Source: Membranipora membranacea (taxonomy: Eukaryota > Bryozoa > Gymnolaemata > Cheilostomatida > Membraniporidae). From it: a DNA stretch of 64,000 nucleotides. Positions 50,901 to 61,300 of this stretch are shown here, one piece after another; position 1 is the first letter of the stretch; each line of letters opens with the position of its first letter. The notes beneath the pieces are model-generated. The model worked only from the letters and a program-made list of their open reading frames with translations, did no database searches and was not told the DNA's origin. Location of the stretch: contig OU612074.1 of assembly GCA_914767715.1 (NCBI GenBank), forward strand, positions 13,254,062 to 13,318,061, in the 5' to 3' direction. Both the position numbers and the translations under genes were made by a program.

Positions 50901-53900
50901 TTGTTGTCTCTCATTATAGTAATACATCCTCCAGCACTACAAGTAGCTTTCCTCCATCTTTCTTGGGGATATACACTATGTTTCCATATGTCGATGTGAC
51001 GTCAATTTTAGGACTAATAGATCTACATGTGCATAGCATTTAGGTGATCTTCCATTAGCATCGGTTCGCCGTTTCTTCATTCGAATTGGGGCACCAGTTG
51101 GAATTGAATCAGCTGTGTAGATGAATGAATAGTAACAAAGACGCTCATGCGGGAGTGCCCGGGTTCAGGTCCTTGCCGCGGAAGTTATTATTTGAAATTT
51201 TATCATCATGGAAATTGTGAGCATTCTTCATTTGATTCGGGAGCGGACGGCTCATCTAAAGCATGGTAACATAGTGAATGTTTGTCAAGTATAGTTCCGG
51301 CCACGTTTTGTTAAAATGACAGTCCTATTAGAAAAGTTCATATATTATCCCAGTAAATCGAATATTGAGAGTTCATAGGGCAAATAAAAATGTTAAAACA
51401 ATGAAAATTGTAGAAAATAGCGTTTTAATTTTTTTTAATATTTTAGCAGGGATCATAGTGGTCAGGAGGAGGCAATAAAACACTATGATCCACCATGATC
51501 CCAATTTTCAGATTTTGCAGCAGTTTTACTGCAACTAGGTTCACAGGCTGTTTTATTTCATATGCCCTAATGACTTTTCAGCCTGGGATCTTTAAAACCA
51601 TACCAAACATGGCCTAGTAGGACTGTCACTTTAACAAATGTATGCTATTCTTTAAATACGCACTCACATTATTTGTGTGTTGTGTATCATGCAAGGATCT
51701 AAAATATGAAAGCTTAAATTAGTAGAAATGTTCCAATTCTATACTCTTTAGATGGAGTGGACGACATGTTTACACCTGAAAGACCAGTAACACAAACAGC
51801 CTCTATCACAAAGCATTCCCCGCAAAAAGAGTCGCCCAGATCTGTTAAACAAACAAGTGACAGCCCTCCTAATAGAACAGTCTCAACTCCATCACCTCGT
51901 AAGACCCCTCTGATAACACCTCCGAAGGCCTCTCCACATAAGACATCACTCTCTCCTCCAAAGGCGATGTCTCTGAGCTCATTATCACCGGCAGAGTCTC
52001 TCAAATCTCTGTCTAACTTGGATGAGGAAGCTCAGCTCTCTGGTCTACAACTGAGACAAGTCAGAGAGGCTGAGATGAACAATAAACAGGGTGAGCAGTC
52101 CCAGTACACCAACCAATGTTTTTTGTCTTATCTTGAATGAAAGTGTTTCTCCCAATTGCTAATTCCTAATAGTCTCTTCATTGCTATGGTTCAAAAGAAG
52201 CAGCTCTTAGTGATGATTTATATTATCATAAGATCATAATGTCTTTTCTTATCTATCAAGCTTCTAATTTTGAATATCACACAACATTGAAACTTTGCAA
52301 GAACTGTTACATGTTTTGCAGAATTTGCGTTTTCACCGGTCACCATTGCTGCTGGATCGTTGCTTGCTCCCCTCACTCAAACCTCTGGGGAAAAGTTCAT
52401 CTTTACACAACCTACAGATGCTGAAAGGAAGGCCACTAAATTTGCCTTTACGTCCCCACACACTCTAGAGAAGAGCAAATCATCAGCGGAACCATCTAAA
52501 CCTCCTAAGCCATGCATCATGAAGTCACATAACACAACTCCGTCATCTACTACCGCTTCAACAGCCACTGGAGGACAACGTAAGTAGGCCGTCCTATTAT
52601 GTACTTCCGGCCAAACTCCCCGCTCAACTCACTACAAGACTGCCTACCCGACCACCTACACCACTCCCCACCCGACCAACTACACCACTCCCCACCCGAC
52701 CACTTACACCACTCCCTACCCGACCACCTACACCACTCCCCACCCGACCAACTACACCACTCCCCACCCGACCAACTACACCACTCCCCACCCGACCACT
52801 TACACCACTCCCTACCCGAGCTATCCGACTCCCTACCCGACCGCCTACACCACTCCCTACCCGACCGCCTACACCACTCCCTACACAACCACCTACACCA
52901 CTCCCTACCCGACCACCTACACCACTCTCTACCCGACCACCTACACCACTCCTTACCCGACCGCCTACACCACTCCCTACCCGACCGACCGCCTACACCA
53001 CTCCCTACCCGACCGACCGCCCACACCACTCCCTACCTGACCGCCTACACCATTCCCCACCCAACTCCCTACCCGACCACCTACACCACTCCCTACCTGA
53101 CCGCCTACACCATTCCCCACCCGACTCCCTACCCGACCACCTACATCACTCCCTACCCGACCGCCAACGCCACTCCCTACCTGACCGCCTACACCATTCC
53201 CCACCCGACTCCCTACCCGAGCACCTACACCACTCCCTACCCGATGGCCTACCCGACTCCTTGCCTGACACCCTGTATGACTCTCTCAACAGTGCTCTAT
53301 ACTATCAGCAGTAGTTAGAGCCATACATCAATTTTTCACCATGTGGTAGATTTATTTTTATAATTGATTCATCGTTTTTTTTAATATTCTTATTGGCAAT
53401 CTATTTCATTCCAGTAGCGAAATGTTTTCGGAATAGTGCAAAAAAAGAGAAAAAAAAAAGAAGAAAGCTTGAGTATGAATATAAGTCACAATGGAAATAG
53501 ATTATTTGCATAGCTACGAGAGATATAATATCTTTGGGAAGAAAAAATCCCAAAAAATGTAATGATATTTATTATAGTATTGGGCAGAGGCAAAACTTGT
53601 TGCAGAGATAAAAAGATAATGTTATAATTGAAACAAACGATATTTGAATACTCCAGATGAGCGTATTAACAATGGTAGATTATTAAAAGATGAAGCAATT
53701 GCAATGTTTAGTTTAGAATTAGGAGGTAAAATGAGAAAATTATCGTGCTTTGGGTATCTATGATTTACATTTTACATAATTTACATTTACTTAAATCTTT
53801 GATTTTTTTATTACAGAGCTTGTGGATTTTTATTTCTCACCTGCCGCCCCTGCTGCTGACCCTGGTGAGCAGCATATGTCCAATCAACAAGCAGCCTTCT

Positions 53901-56900
53901 CATTTACTCCTCCGGAGCCTGCAGTCGCTACACAAAGATCAACATCCAACAGAATGAGCAATAAACCGGCCCGTCCAATCAAAATAACTCTACCTACTTC
54001 AAAAAGTAAGTAACTACAACGTGCTCATTTATTACATGTATCAGAGATGATGATCTGACTGTTGACATTTGATAGGATAGAACTGGGCTAGTGACCTAAA
54101 ATTTAATTGTGAGAAACCTTGGCCACTCTATAACCTGCTCATCAACGTCTTAGATAATGTGCTCAGATTGATCTTATGTTATCGTCCTCTAACCTCATCT
54201 CAAATTCTAGGTTGATTATGAATTTGTCTGCTTGCTGAGTAAGAACTGTTTTGGTGAAGCCAGAGAAAGTGAGATGTTTGTTAGGTGTTTTCCTCCCTAT
54301 GTCTTCTCTTTTGCTTTGACAATTCTATTTTTCATTTTCTAACTGATTTAGATAAGTCGACTGAAAGAGTCAAACCTGCACAGTCTGGATCTAATGAGGA
54401 GGATTTACCATCCGGAATGAGCACCAGGAGCAGTAAACCTATTAGACCTTTCAAGATTACATTACCTGATACATATGTTACAAGGTTATTATACCTTCAC
54501 TTCACTCCATCCTGATCCTCTACAGTCTACATTGTTACATGCCACTGCTGAGGTTCACGTATAAAGAGGAGCTCGATCTGTAGTCAATTCCAAAGCTAAG
54601 CATTTAGTACTTTGGCAAGAAATTCAACTTATTTAGAAAATTGGCCAGAGATGATCCGAGTTTTTCAAGCTTATTTCAAAGTTGATAATGTACCTTGCAT
54701 AATGTTGTAGAATAAGCAGATGATTGCAAATAGCGCTGTCATATGCTTGAATAAGGGAAAGTGAGCAAACCCTGATTATATGATTTCAAAACCTGTAAAA
54801 TTTGAAAGAGCGTGTCATAGTTGATGTACAAGTTTTCATGTGTTTGCTATAAATAACAGTCAAGAAACAGTCGACAGTTGCATTCAACCCATCAATCACC
54901 AGTATATAGCTCAACATTCCGCTACTGGAATGAAATAGACTGCCAATAAAGGTGTTAAAAAACGAAAAAACTGCTTTTCGGATATTGCAGGCAATGGAAA
55001 ACTGGCTTTGGATATTTGTATCCAAAATTCCTGTTATTGCGCCTTGGTATTGAGTCAATTGTTGCAAAACAAAGCTTACTTTTGCTGAGTATGCTAAACA
55101 GCAAAGGACAGGCAGAGTCAATACAAAGGCACCATAAAAAATCAGATCTATGAATATCCAAAACCAGTTTTTCGTGTAGCAGCAAAAATCGAAAAGTTGG
55201 TTTCGCTTTGATTATAGGCATATTCAGGTGATATGCGTGCTTTTTCCAACCGTTTTCATCTGTTTCTCGTCTATTTGTATTAGCAGACCGATGCAAACTC
55301 GTACATCCCCTAATTCTGACATGCTCTTTCATATTTTGCAAGTATTGCATATCACTTCTCTTTTATATTTCCCTTTTGCTGGTAGGGTTTTTGACAATAA
55401 GTTGTGTAACAGTACGCCTTGTACATAATCACCATTGCTCACAAAACTCTTCCAGAAACAATTATAAATTCCTATCCGGAAAAAATTTTCTTAATGGAAA
55501 GATAGAAGATAGAAAGGGGCTGCCACCATGTTAGTTATATTAAACCCGTATTATTTTTAATTTACAAATAGCCTACACTAAAATTTCTTTTTCAGGATTA
55601 CCACAAAACAGAAGACATCCAAGTCATCTCAATCATCAGAATTAGTTATAAAGGAGCAAAAAGAGTGAGTGTTTTTTTACTTTGAGCGGCCAATAAGTAA
55701 AAAAAACAATAATAATATTATAATAATAATATTGATGAATGTTTGTTGAATGATAAAAATTTTACAAGTAATGCTTATCTCAAAAGAATCACATGGAATA
55801 TTTGACTATTACAGAAATGCACCTGATGCTGTGGAGCTTTCTAAGCCTACAGTCTGTACTACTTCGTCTACAGTGGAGCCCACAACTTCTGCAGTAGAGC
55901 CCACAATATCTACAGTAGAGTCCACAACTTCTACAGTGAAGCCCACAAGTTCTACAGTAAAGCCCACAACATCTACAGTAGAGCCCACAACACCTACAAT
56001 AGAGTCCACAGCAACTACCGAGCAGACCGTGAGAAGAAGCCGACGTAACAGAAAGCCTTCAGACTCAACTGCTGACGGTTTAAATGACTCGATACTGGCA
56101 GGTAATGTACCCACTACACGAGGTCAACGTACAATTCGCAGCAAGTTGGAGCAACAGTCTGCTGAAGTGGCAACTAAAGCACCTTCTACACCAACACGGC
56201 GAGGCAGACCCAGGAAAACATCTCAGAGTAGTCAGTCCGAAGCTGGAGATGTACCGGTGGTGATAAGTCAACCCAATGAATTACATGCTATCTCAGAAGA
56301 TATATCTGAAGTGCCCTCTGAATCCACACGAAGAGGTAGACCCAGAAAGACCTCGGGGAGTAGTCAGTCTGAGGCTGGAGAGGTACATCGTAGCTCTTCA
56401 GTAGGTCGAACTGAAGAACTACACGTTATCTCAGAACAATTTTCTGAAGCCAAACAGCAAAATCCTACCACTATTCAAGCTCTCCGAACCAGAAGAATGT
56501 CAACAAGCTCTAATCCCCCTGCAGCTGTTGGTGACTCTGAGCCTGTCACACCTCGCCGCAGCACTCGAGCTAAAGCCCCCTCTCTGCTATCTGGCCCAGC
56601 AGATGCGGAGCTTGAATTACCAACTACTCCAACACGCAAAGGAAGGTCGAGGAAAAATTCTCAGTCGACAACTAAGCAGTCTGCTAGCAAAGCGAGAGGA
56701 AACAATACAGACACGACAACTGTCAGCTCATCAGGTAAGAACGCCCCCCTGTATCTGCCCCCTGTGTCTGGCCCCTGTGTCTGGCCCCTGTGTCTGCCCC
56801 CTGTGTCAGTCCCCTGTGTCTGCCCCCTGTGTCTGTCATATGTGTCTGGCCCCTGTGTCTGCCCCCTGTGTCTGTCATATGTGTCTGGCCCCTGTGTCTG

Positions 56901-58013
56901 CCCCCTGTGTCTGCCCCCTGTATCTGCCCCCTGTGCCTGTCATCTGTGTCAGTCATCTGTGTCAGTCCTCAAGTGCTTGTATTACCGTATATGGGCATAA
57001 CCTAATAATGACCCATTAACTAGTACATTTACAAAATAGACTGTCACTATGTGACTTTGCACTTGTCACCCTCAATGAGATTGTTCGGTTCTCGCACTGT
57101 CTTTACCTTATCTATCCGTTACACGAAGTTTTCCTTTTCTATTTAGAGATTGTTGGTGATGTCATTCAATGTAAAAGTGTTGAACCTAAAAAATTGGCCG
57201 GACGGCGGCGTACCAGACTTCGATCTGCTGATAAGCAGCATACAGGTTCTACATTGGTGGAGCTTAGGCTTGAGACAACCGGAACTGACATTTCACCTTC
57301 TAAACAGGTTAGCATTATAATCCACCAAAGCAGTATCATCGTCATTTATTCTTCATTTCAATTTAATATCTATCCATGGTAAGTGTTGCTGTAATTTACG
57401 TAGAGTGTGTGCAGAGTGTTGAAACCTCACATTATGCCTAAGGCCAAAGCTTGTGAGGCTGAAAAGGATGATTAATTTAAGATGGAATGGCTCATGTCTT
57501 GTCTGATGCAGATCTACGAATTTTGAAACCTCATGAGCTATGACATTTTTCAACCATCTAGTATCGGATCAGCATATCTTTGTTTGCTATTTTCAGTCAC
57601 CTACTAAACTATCTATGAGAATAACATCACCAAAGAAATCACAAAGTGCACGTAAAGCTGATGAGACGTAAGTTTTAATTGCTAGGATGATACCATTAGT
57701 CCATTGTCGTTTCTTCCATTACTCCTATGCCACATATGCTCGAAACAATACATCAGAATACATCAGACTCATTTGCCATCAATTCACTTTCTGTAATTGA
57801 TTTAATTTTGTTGTTGTTGTTTTGTACTTTTTCACTGATTATCGGATCCCAACATTTGCATTTGTTTGATACAGTAAAATCAGATCTGTTACAAGATCAA
57901 CAAGGACATCTGTGAAGAAGCCTCAGCTTTCACCCATCATCTCTCCTCCAGATGGCAATACGCCCGCCGCATCAAGAGGACCAACAACAAGGGCTCGCAG
58001 AAAGCTCCAATAA
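38233..58013 (+). CDS. AHCTF1: Nucleoporin ELYS / AT-hook-containing transcription factor 1 (whole gene)
   Basis: ELYS (MEL-28) binds chromatin at mitotic exit and recruits the Nup107-160 complex to start nuclear pore assembly; this role is known for the family. Thirty-five coding exons join with agreeing phases from ATG 38233 to TAA 58013, giving about 2245 residues; human ELYS is almost the same length. The N-terminal half contains signature strings shared with vertebrate ELYS: QEPENDPRSFCYLW (about residue 285) and FDINRWYHAQMP (about 421). The order is beta-propeller (exons 38233-41921), helical ELYS domain (42238-46794), then a disordered Ser/Pro/Thr-rich tail with AT-hooks (47000-58013). 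The first ATG of two (MMNEQVAGG) was chosen; both have A at -3. It ends 370 bp from the stop codon of a convergent gene. Identification is secure. Confidence 0.95.
42238..46794 (+). CDS. AHCTF1: ELYS: central helical domain exons
   Basis: Exons 42238-42334, 42656-42892, 43592-43790, 44363-44477, 44600-44827, 45097-45281, 45557-45642, 46244-46416, 46644-46794 encode residues about 550-1039. Landmarks match the family: IRFIFEWIWERLETV followed by FDRSCVPLYD, LMIDTVARELGGDLSKLIED with EGGCGVYPPPNLKALMDVFL, and LCLPLTDEEMMCVSEYL. This alpha-helical repeat region is required for Nup107-complex binding in other animals. The open frame of 46244-46416 could run on past its donor; phase and the next exon (WRGNQKAKERAM) support the splice. 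Confidence 0.92.
42893..43591 (+). other. ELYS intron, no feature except a poly-G run
   Basis: A 699-base intron. It holds a ten-base G run at about 42970-42979 and otherwise AT-rich sequence. No inverted repeats or open frames worth naming. Confidence 0.6.
43876..43955 (+). repeat. Possible tRNA-derived SINE head
   Basis: ATAATTGGTTGAGACG resembles a degenerate A box, and AAGTTCAATCCC, about 30 bases on, is a good B box. No acceptor stem is present. Lies in an ELYS intron. Weak evidence; the element ends are not defined. Confidence 0.4.
45660..46015 (+). repeat. tRNA-derived SINE (about 350 bp) in an ELYS intron
   Basis: Begins with a tRNA-like head: A box TGGTCTAATGGTTAAGGG and B box GGTTCAATTCCCGGCGCCGG at normal tRNA spacing, with a pairable T arm but no 5' acceptor strand. 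The body that follows is much richer in G+C than the intron around it and includes a small hairpin, CGGTACT/AATACCG. It spans most of the intron between the exons ending at 45642 and starting at 46244. The 3' end is estimated from the change in composition. A second tRNA-like stretch may start near 46063. Confidence 0.65.
47000..56734 (+). CDS. AHCTF1: ELYS: disordered tail exons with AT-hooks
   Basis: Exons 47000-47246, 47539-47613, 47790-47977, 48505-48733, 48910-49052, 49382-49584, 50643-50898, 51752-52090, 52322-52579, 53817-54005, 54352-54484, 55596-55664, 55815-56734. The tail is Ser/Thr/Pro-rich with several S/TP sites (SPRKTPLITPPKASPHKTSL) and short repeated cassettes RPIKITLP (53817 exon) and RPFKITLP (54352 exon). 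The 920-bp exon holds a seven-copy heptapeptide repeat, a basic patch TVRRSRRNRK, two canonical AT-hooks (TRRGRPRKTS, about residues 1943 and 1988) and a weaker third (TRKGRSRKNS, about 2089). AT-hooks bind the minor groove of AT-rich DNA. Confidence 0.88.
47978..48504 (+). other. ELYS intron, nothing recognised
   Basis: A 527-base intron between the exons ending 47977 and starting 48505. An open minus-strand frame of 65 codons inside it has no support. No repeats seen. Confidence 0.55.
49855..50562. mobile_element. Long inverted-repeat element in an ELYS intron (about 700 bp)
   Basis: The left arm (about 49855-50135) and right arm (about 50291-50562) are near-complements for about 265 bases. 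CCTAGCAGGGTTCCATACAA pairs with TTGTATGGAACCCTGCTAGG, and GCATAAGTCATGTGAC-type sequence pairs at the inner end. A unique AT-rich spacer of about 155 bases separates them. The arms carry a few substitutions and small indels, so the element is not brand new. It lacks a transposase. No clean target duplication was found. Nearly the whole intron between exons 49382-49584 and 50643-50898 is this element. Confidence 0.85.
51120..51190 (+). repeat. Weak B-box-like sequence
   Basis: CCCGGGTTCAGGTCCTTGCC resembles the T arm of a tRNA, and a purine-rich stretch lies upstream at roughly A-box distance. No clear A box. Possibly an old SINE remnant next to the MITE at 51305. Confidence 0.25.
51305..51638. 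mobile_element. Small terminal-inverted-repeat element (MITE)
   Basis: The left end TTTTGTTAAAATGACAGTCC matches the complement of the right end, GGACTGTCACTTTAACAAA, over about 25 bases. Further in, TCCCAG and GGGCAAATAAAA also have inverted partners, and GGATCATAGTG/CACTATGATCC forms a central hairpin. A TTAA occurs inside each end at the same place, as in TTAA-inserting families (piggyBac, Kolobok), but the symmetry extends beyond it. Intronic in ELYS. Confidence 0.7.
52633..53268. repeat. 24-bp C-rich minisatellite in an ELYS intron
   Basis: About 26 imperfect units of 24 bases (acctacaccactccctacccg-like). The plus strand is almost free of G, and the minus strand is G-rich with repeated GGG/GG runs. 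The array begins about 50 bases after the donor of exon 52322-52579. Several long open frames on both strands come from the repeat itself. Parts of the array show a larger repeated block (Ttaccattccccacccgac). Confidence 0.93.
54485..55595 (+). other. ELYS intron with an internal inverted repeat
   Basis: A 1.1-kb intron. Two arms at about 54988-55045 and 55110-55180 are diverged complements (GGAAAACTGGCTTTGGATAT against ATATCCAAAACCAGTTTTTC; GCCTTGGTATTGAGTC against GAGTCAATACAAAGGC). This is probably a decayed foldback element. Minus-strand open frames of 111 and 131 codons cover it but resemble nothing. Confidence 0.6.
55860..56015 (+). repeat. 21-bp coding repeat encoding seven heptapeptides
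   Basis: In the large ELYS exon, seven units of 21 bases encode STVEPTT-type heptapeptides (variants STVKPTS, SAVEPTI, PTIESTA). The unit keeps the frame. Spacing of Thr and acidic or basic residues is regular. No known function for such a repeat in ELYS. Confidence 0.9.
56740..56965. repeat. 12-bp minisatellite after an ELYS donor
   Basis: About 18 imperfect units of cccctgtgtctg start within ten bases of the donor at 56734. A larger block containing catatgtgtctgg repeats inside it. The plus strand is pyrimidine- and TG-rich. Confidence 0.92.
57147..58013 (+). CDS. AHCTF1: ELYS: C-terminal basic exons
   Basis: Exons 57147-57307, 57597-57667 and 57875-58013. They encode a basic patch LAGRRRTRLRSADK, a segment TLVELRLETTGTDISPSK that matches the VEIRLISP stretch near the end of human ELYS, and a Lys/Arg/Ser/Pro-rich tail ending RARRKLQ before TAA. 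The C-terminus of ELYS is the nucleosome-binding part in other animals. Phases are 1, 0 and 2 on entry and agree at all junctions. Confidence 0.9.
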
Positions 58014-58137
58014 CCACAGCTCTCTAACTGCAGCTGTCAGATACCGGAACAAGATCAGTTACTGCTTGTTGCACGCACAAGTTCAAGTTGCCTCCTGTCA
58101 ATTATATACTAATCATGACTCAAAAATTGTAGTTTTC

Positions 58138-58143
58138 AATAAA
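58138..58143 (+). terminator. ELYS poly(A) signal
   Basis: AATAAA 125 bases after the ELYS stop codon, followed within 25 bases by a GT-rich stretch (tgttgtgttg), the usual downstream element. Confidence 0.75.
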
Positions 58144-58267
58144 TGTTGTGTTGATAAATATCAACATGCCGGATAACAGAACCTCAAATTTAAAATCAAT
58201 TACTACTCATAAATGCAGCTAAGATTCAGTCAGCGTACGAGGGAAGCTCCGTTTTCTTGCTTAACCT

Positions 58268-58273
58268 TTTATT
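58268..58273 (-). terminator. Candidate poly(A) signal of the convergent gene
   Basis: AATAAA on the minus strand, 110 bases after the stop codon at 58383. Another AATAAA overlaps the last codons of the gene and could be used instead. Confidence 0.55.
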
Positions 58274-58382
58274 GTTTGGTCAGGTGTAAAAACTGTCTGT
58301 AAATAATAAACCTACTCACAATGTACTGACTTGATACTCTCACGTATTTAAAAAATAATAATTGCGAATTGTCAACAATACA

Positions 58383-61300
58383 TTAGCTTTTATTGAGATT
58401 CGGCATCATTTTCACAGATTTTAACCTTGATAGCCTGGAGGTGGAAGTTGATGGTACCACATCTTTAGATTTCTTTCTTTGACTGTCATCAGGCGTTTTG
58501 CCTCTAAGCTGTCTCGATGTTTTCCTGAAACATTTTATAATCAAAGGATAAGATATACAGTTTGATAAGTGTTGGTTTGATGCGGGTAGAATCTCAATAT
58601 TTTTGAAAGGTTAATGCAATATAGAATGGAATGTGCAGGGTGGGGGCATACAAATTTCATTGAAATACAGATGGTGGCATTATGTTTATCAAAAGAAGAT
58701 CAGATTCACAGCTAATAAATGCTGGAACTTTTTATGCCCCCAACTGCTTCCAATACTGTGTAAGCCCCCACCTGGTGCCAGAATATCTCTTTGTCTCTCC
58801 TAACTTGCCACCAGCAGTGCTTGTACTTTGCCATGAGCTTCGCCTGTGCATTTTGGATTGCATTGAATTTTTCCTCAGTGAGGAAGATCTTGGTCGCCCT
58901 GCAGTGACCGTCAGACTGTTTTCTGAAGCAACAGCCAGATGTATGGCTGAGTCACCTGACAATGATGTGACAGACTTAGAGCTGTCATCATTATCAGTTA
59001 CAGAGGTATTACTTGTATTATTAGGCCTAGCTGATACAACTACTAGAAGCGGAGGGCAGATCTGTTGCCTAGATTCTGTCATGTGGTCTACACTAACACC
59101 TGGAGCATCTGTGTCATCGGCTTTACTCACATCAGATATCTCTGTTTTATCTGTATCAGGCATATTGTCTTCTGTGTTTTCTGGTCTCTCAAGTGTCGAG
59201 TTGAAGTTAATTTGACTGGTATCTGGCTCTGTCGCATCCTTCACTGTGGATGACTCTGGTATGGAATCCTCTGACGGAGTTACTGGTTCTGCTTTGGATT
59301 CCTCAATTTCGGCAGTTATCTCACTAGGTTCGGAGACAGCTATTTGTGGAGCTGTCAATATTATATCTCTTCCATCATCCCTCAACTCCTCTCTCCCTTT
59401 CTCTGTCTCCTCTTCAGTCTTCTCTTGCCGTTGCTCCTGTGGTTGTTGAGTTGGTGTGGCTCCTCCCATCCTCGGGTCTGATTTGTCTGTGTTTTGCTCC
59501 ACATCCTCTTTAAATGATGCATCTGAAGTAAAAACTGTTTTTTTCTTCTCCTTTGATTTGTTCTTCTTTGGTATGGGTTGCTGACTGTTGGAGAAAGTAC
59601 CACCGTTAGCAAAAAATTTGACAAATTCTTTTCAAAAAATAGCAAAGTAAACATGAAGAGTAAAATTTCTGGTGTTTCTATGGCAGTAATATTGATTGTG
59701 TATACTATTAATGGCGGCATGGTATGGTAGTACTTACTCCTGTAGTAGGAGATATGTGTGCTGTGGCTGATCACTGTACACTGTCGCCTCTGAGCTGCAA
59801 TATGAAGCGATCACTGTCAAGAAATTGCCCTGATCTAGACCAAGTTTGGTCCATTTGCCTGCATTCAGAGTTGCTCCCTCCCATTGGTCACGCCGCAGGC
59901 GTGACCAGTGGGAGGGAGCAACTCTGAATGCAGGCAATTGGATTGAACTTGTTCTAGCCCTGATCCAACATCTTGCCTAATATAAACCTAACCCTCTTAA
60001 CAAAAGTAACAAACCAGTTTGCTCACCTCAATGAATTTGGTAAAGAGCTCATCTTATATTTACTCATCTAAGGTTTGTTTGTGAAAAGAATCTGGTACCC
60101 GGCCATAATGCCATGGTCAAAATGCCATCGGAACAAAATGCCAGTGACATAATGCCATTGCCATAATGCCATGACCATAATGCCATATGTGATAACACCA
60201 CTGAACACTATACCAATGCCAAAATACCAGTTGTACAAAACGCCAGTTGTGTCAAAATACCAGTGGACATAAAGCCAGATGTGTCAAATTACCAGTGGAC
60301 ATAAAGCCAGATGTGTCAAATTACCAGTGGACATAAAGCCAGATTGGACATGGTGTAGGAAAATGAGTTCATAAGCATGAAATACAATCATTTTCAGCGT
60401 CAAGACACGGAAAAATTGACAAATGTGACTTAACCTACACAAACATCTCATTGCTTGTTATTGGTTTCAATAAATTAAAGTTTGTTTGATCAAGCCTTGT
60501 ATTCATGGTTTGTTATCATATATATGAAATATTTTGAATCGAGTATGATTTTAATAAAAGTTTCAAAATTCTGTATTCAAAAAGCATTTGTAATGTCATG
60601 ATTTTTAGATTTACAAAATTATTAGAAATGTGGTCTAAATCCCTTGATGACACGCAGAGCATTTTTTTGTAGAGTTGTATCTGGCTATCACATGCGTCGC
60701 CCCAGAACTTTAATTCTAATGCTGGACCGAGTGCTTGTATCATCATCAGGGTTAAATTTAATTCCTTTTTCAGGCTTCTTGAGTGTTCATGGAAAGTTAT
60801 GTTGTTCCTTTTTCTTCTAAAATAGTTCCTGAATATGAGCTTTTAAACTTCTGATTAAAAATTTTGTTTTGGGTTTCAAAAAGGTTTCTCATAGTTTATC
60901 ACAAGACAGTTGGTGATACACCATTCATTTAACAGAGGTTAATTTTTCTTCGTAATTTCAGGTTCAGTACTAAAAATATTAGTATTGTCAGCAAAAATAT
61001 ACAACTTAGATAAGGTGAAGCATTTAAAAGGTCAATATTTTAAATTATAGTGCTGGCCCGAGAACCGAACCCTGGGGAGCATCGATCATGACAGGCAGTA
61101 AAACCTACTTAATTCATTTACCAAGACAAGTTGATTTCTATTTAAAAGATAACTTTCCAACAGTCGATATGAGGGGGAAGAATATCTGAAAAATATCTGT
61201 TTACTTATAAGAATGCCATGATTTATTGTATCAAAAGCTTTTGAAAGATTTAAAAACAAGCCCTGGGTGATACTTCTATCATTAAAATGGTTGTAAAGTT

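Larger units (their letters stand above)
58014..58382. other. Convergent 3' region between ELYS and the downstream gene
   Basis: Only 369 bases separate the two stop codons. Plus-strand AATAAA at 58138-58143 and minus-strand AATAAA at 58268-58273 leave room for two short non-overlapping 3' UTRs, or for overlap if later signals are used (a second plus-strand AATAAA is near 58305). Confidence 0.7.

Noticed and set aside
52599-53318. A 239-codon open frame (PDHLHHSP-type repeats) and opposing frames
   Set aside because: It is produced by the 24-bp intronic minisatellite; reading through from the upstream ELYS exon hits a stop at once, and a good donor lies at 52579.
54786-55350. Minus-strand open frames of 111 and 131 codons
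   Set aside because: They overlap each other and a decayed inverted repeat in an ELYS intron, with no domain or splice support.
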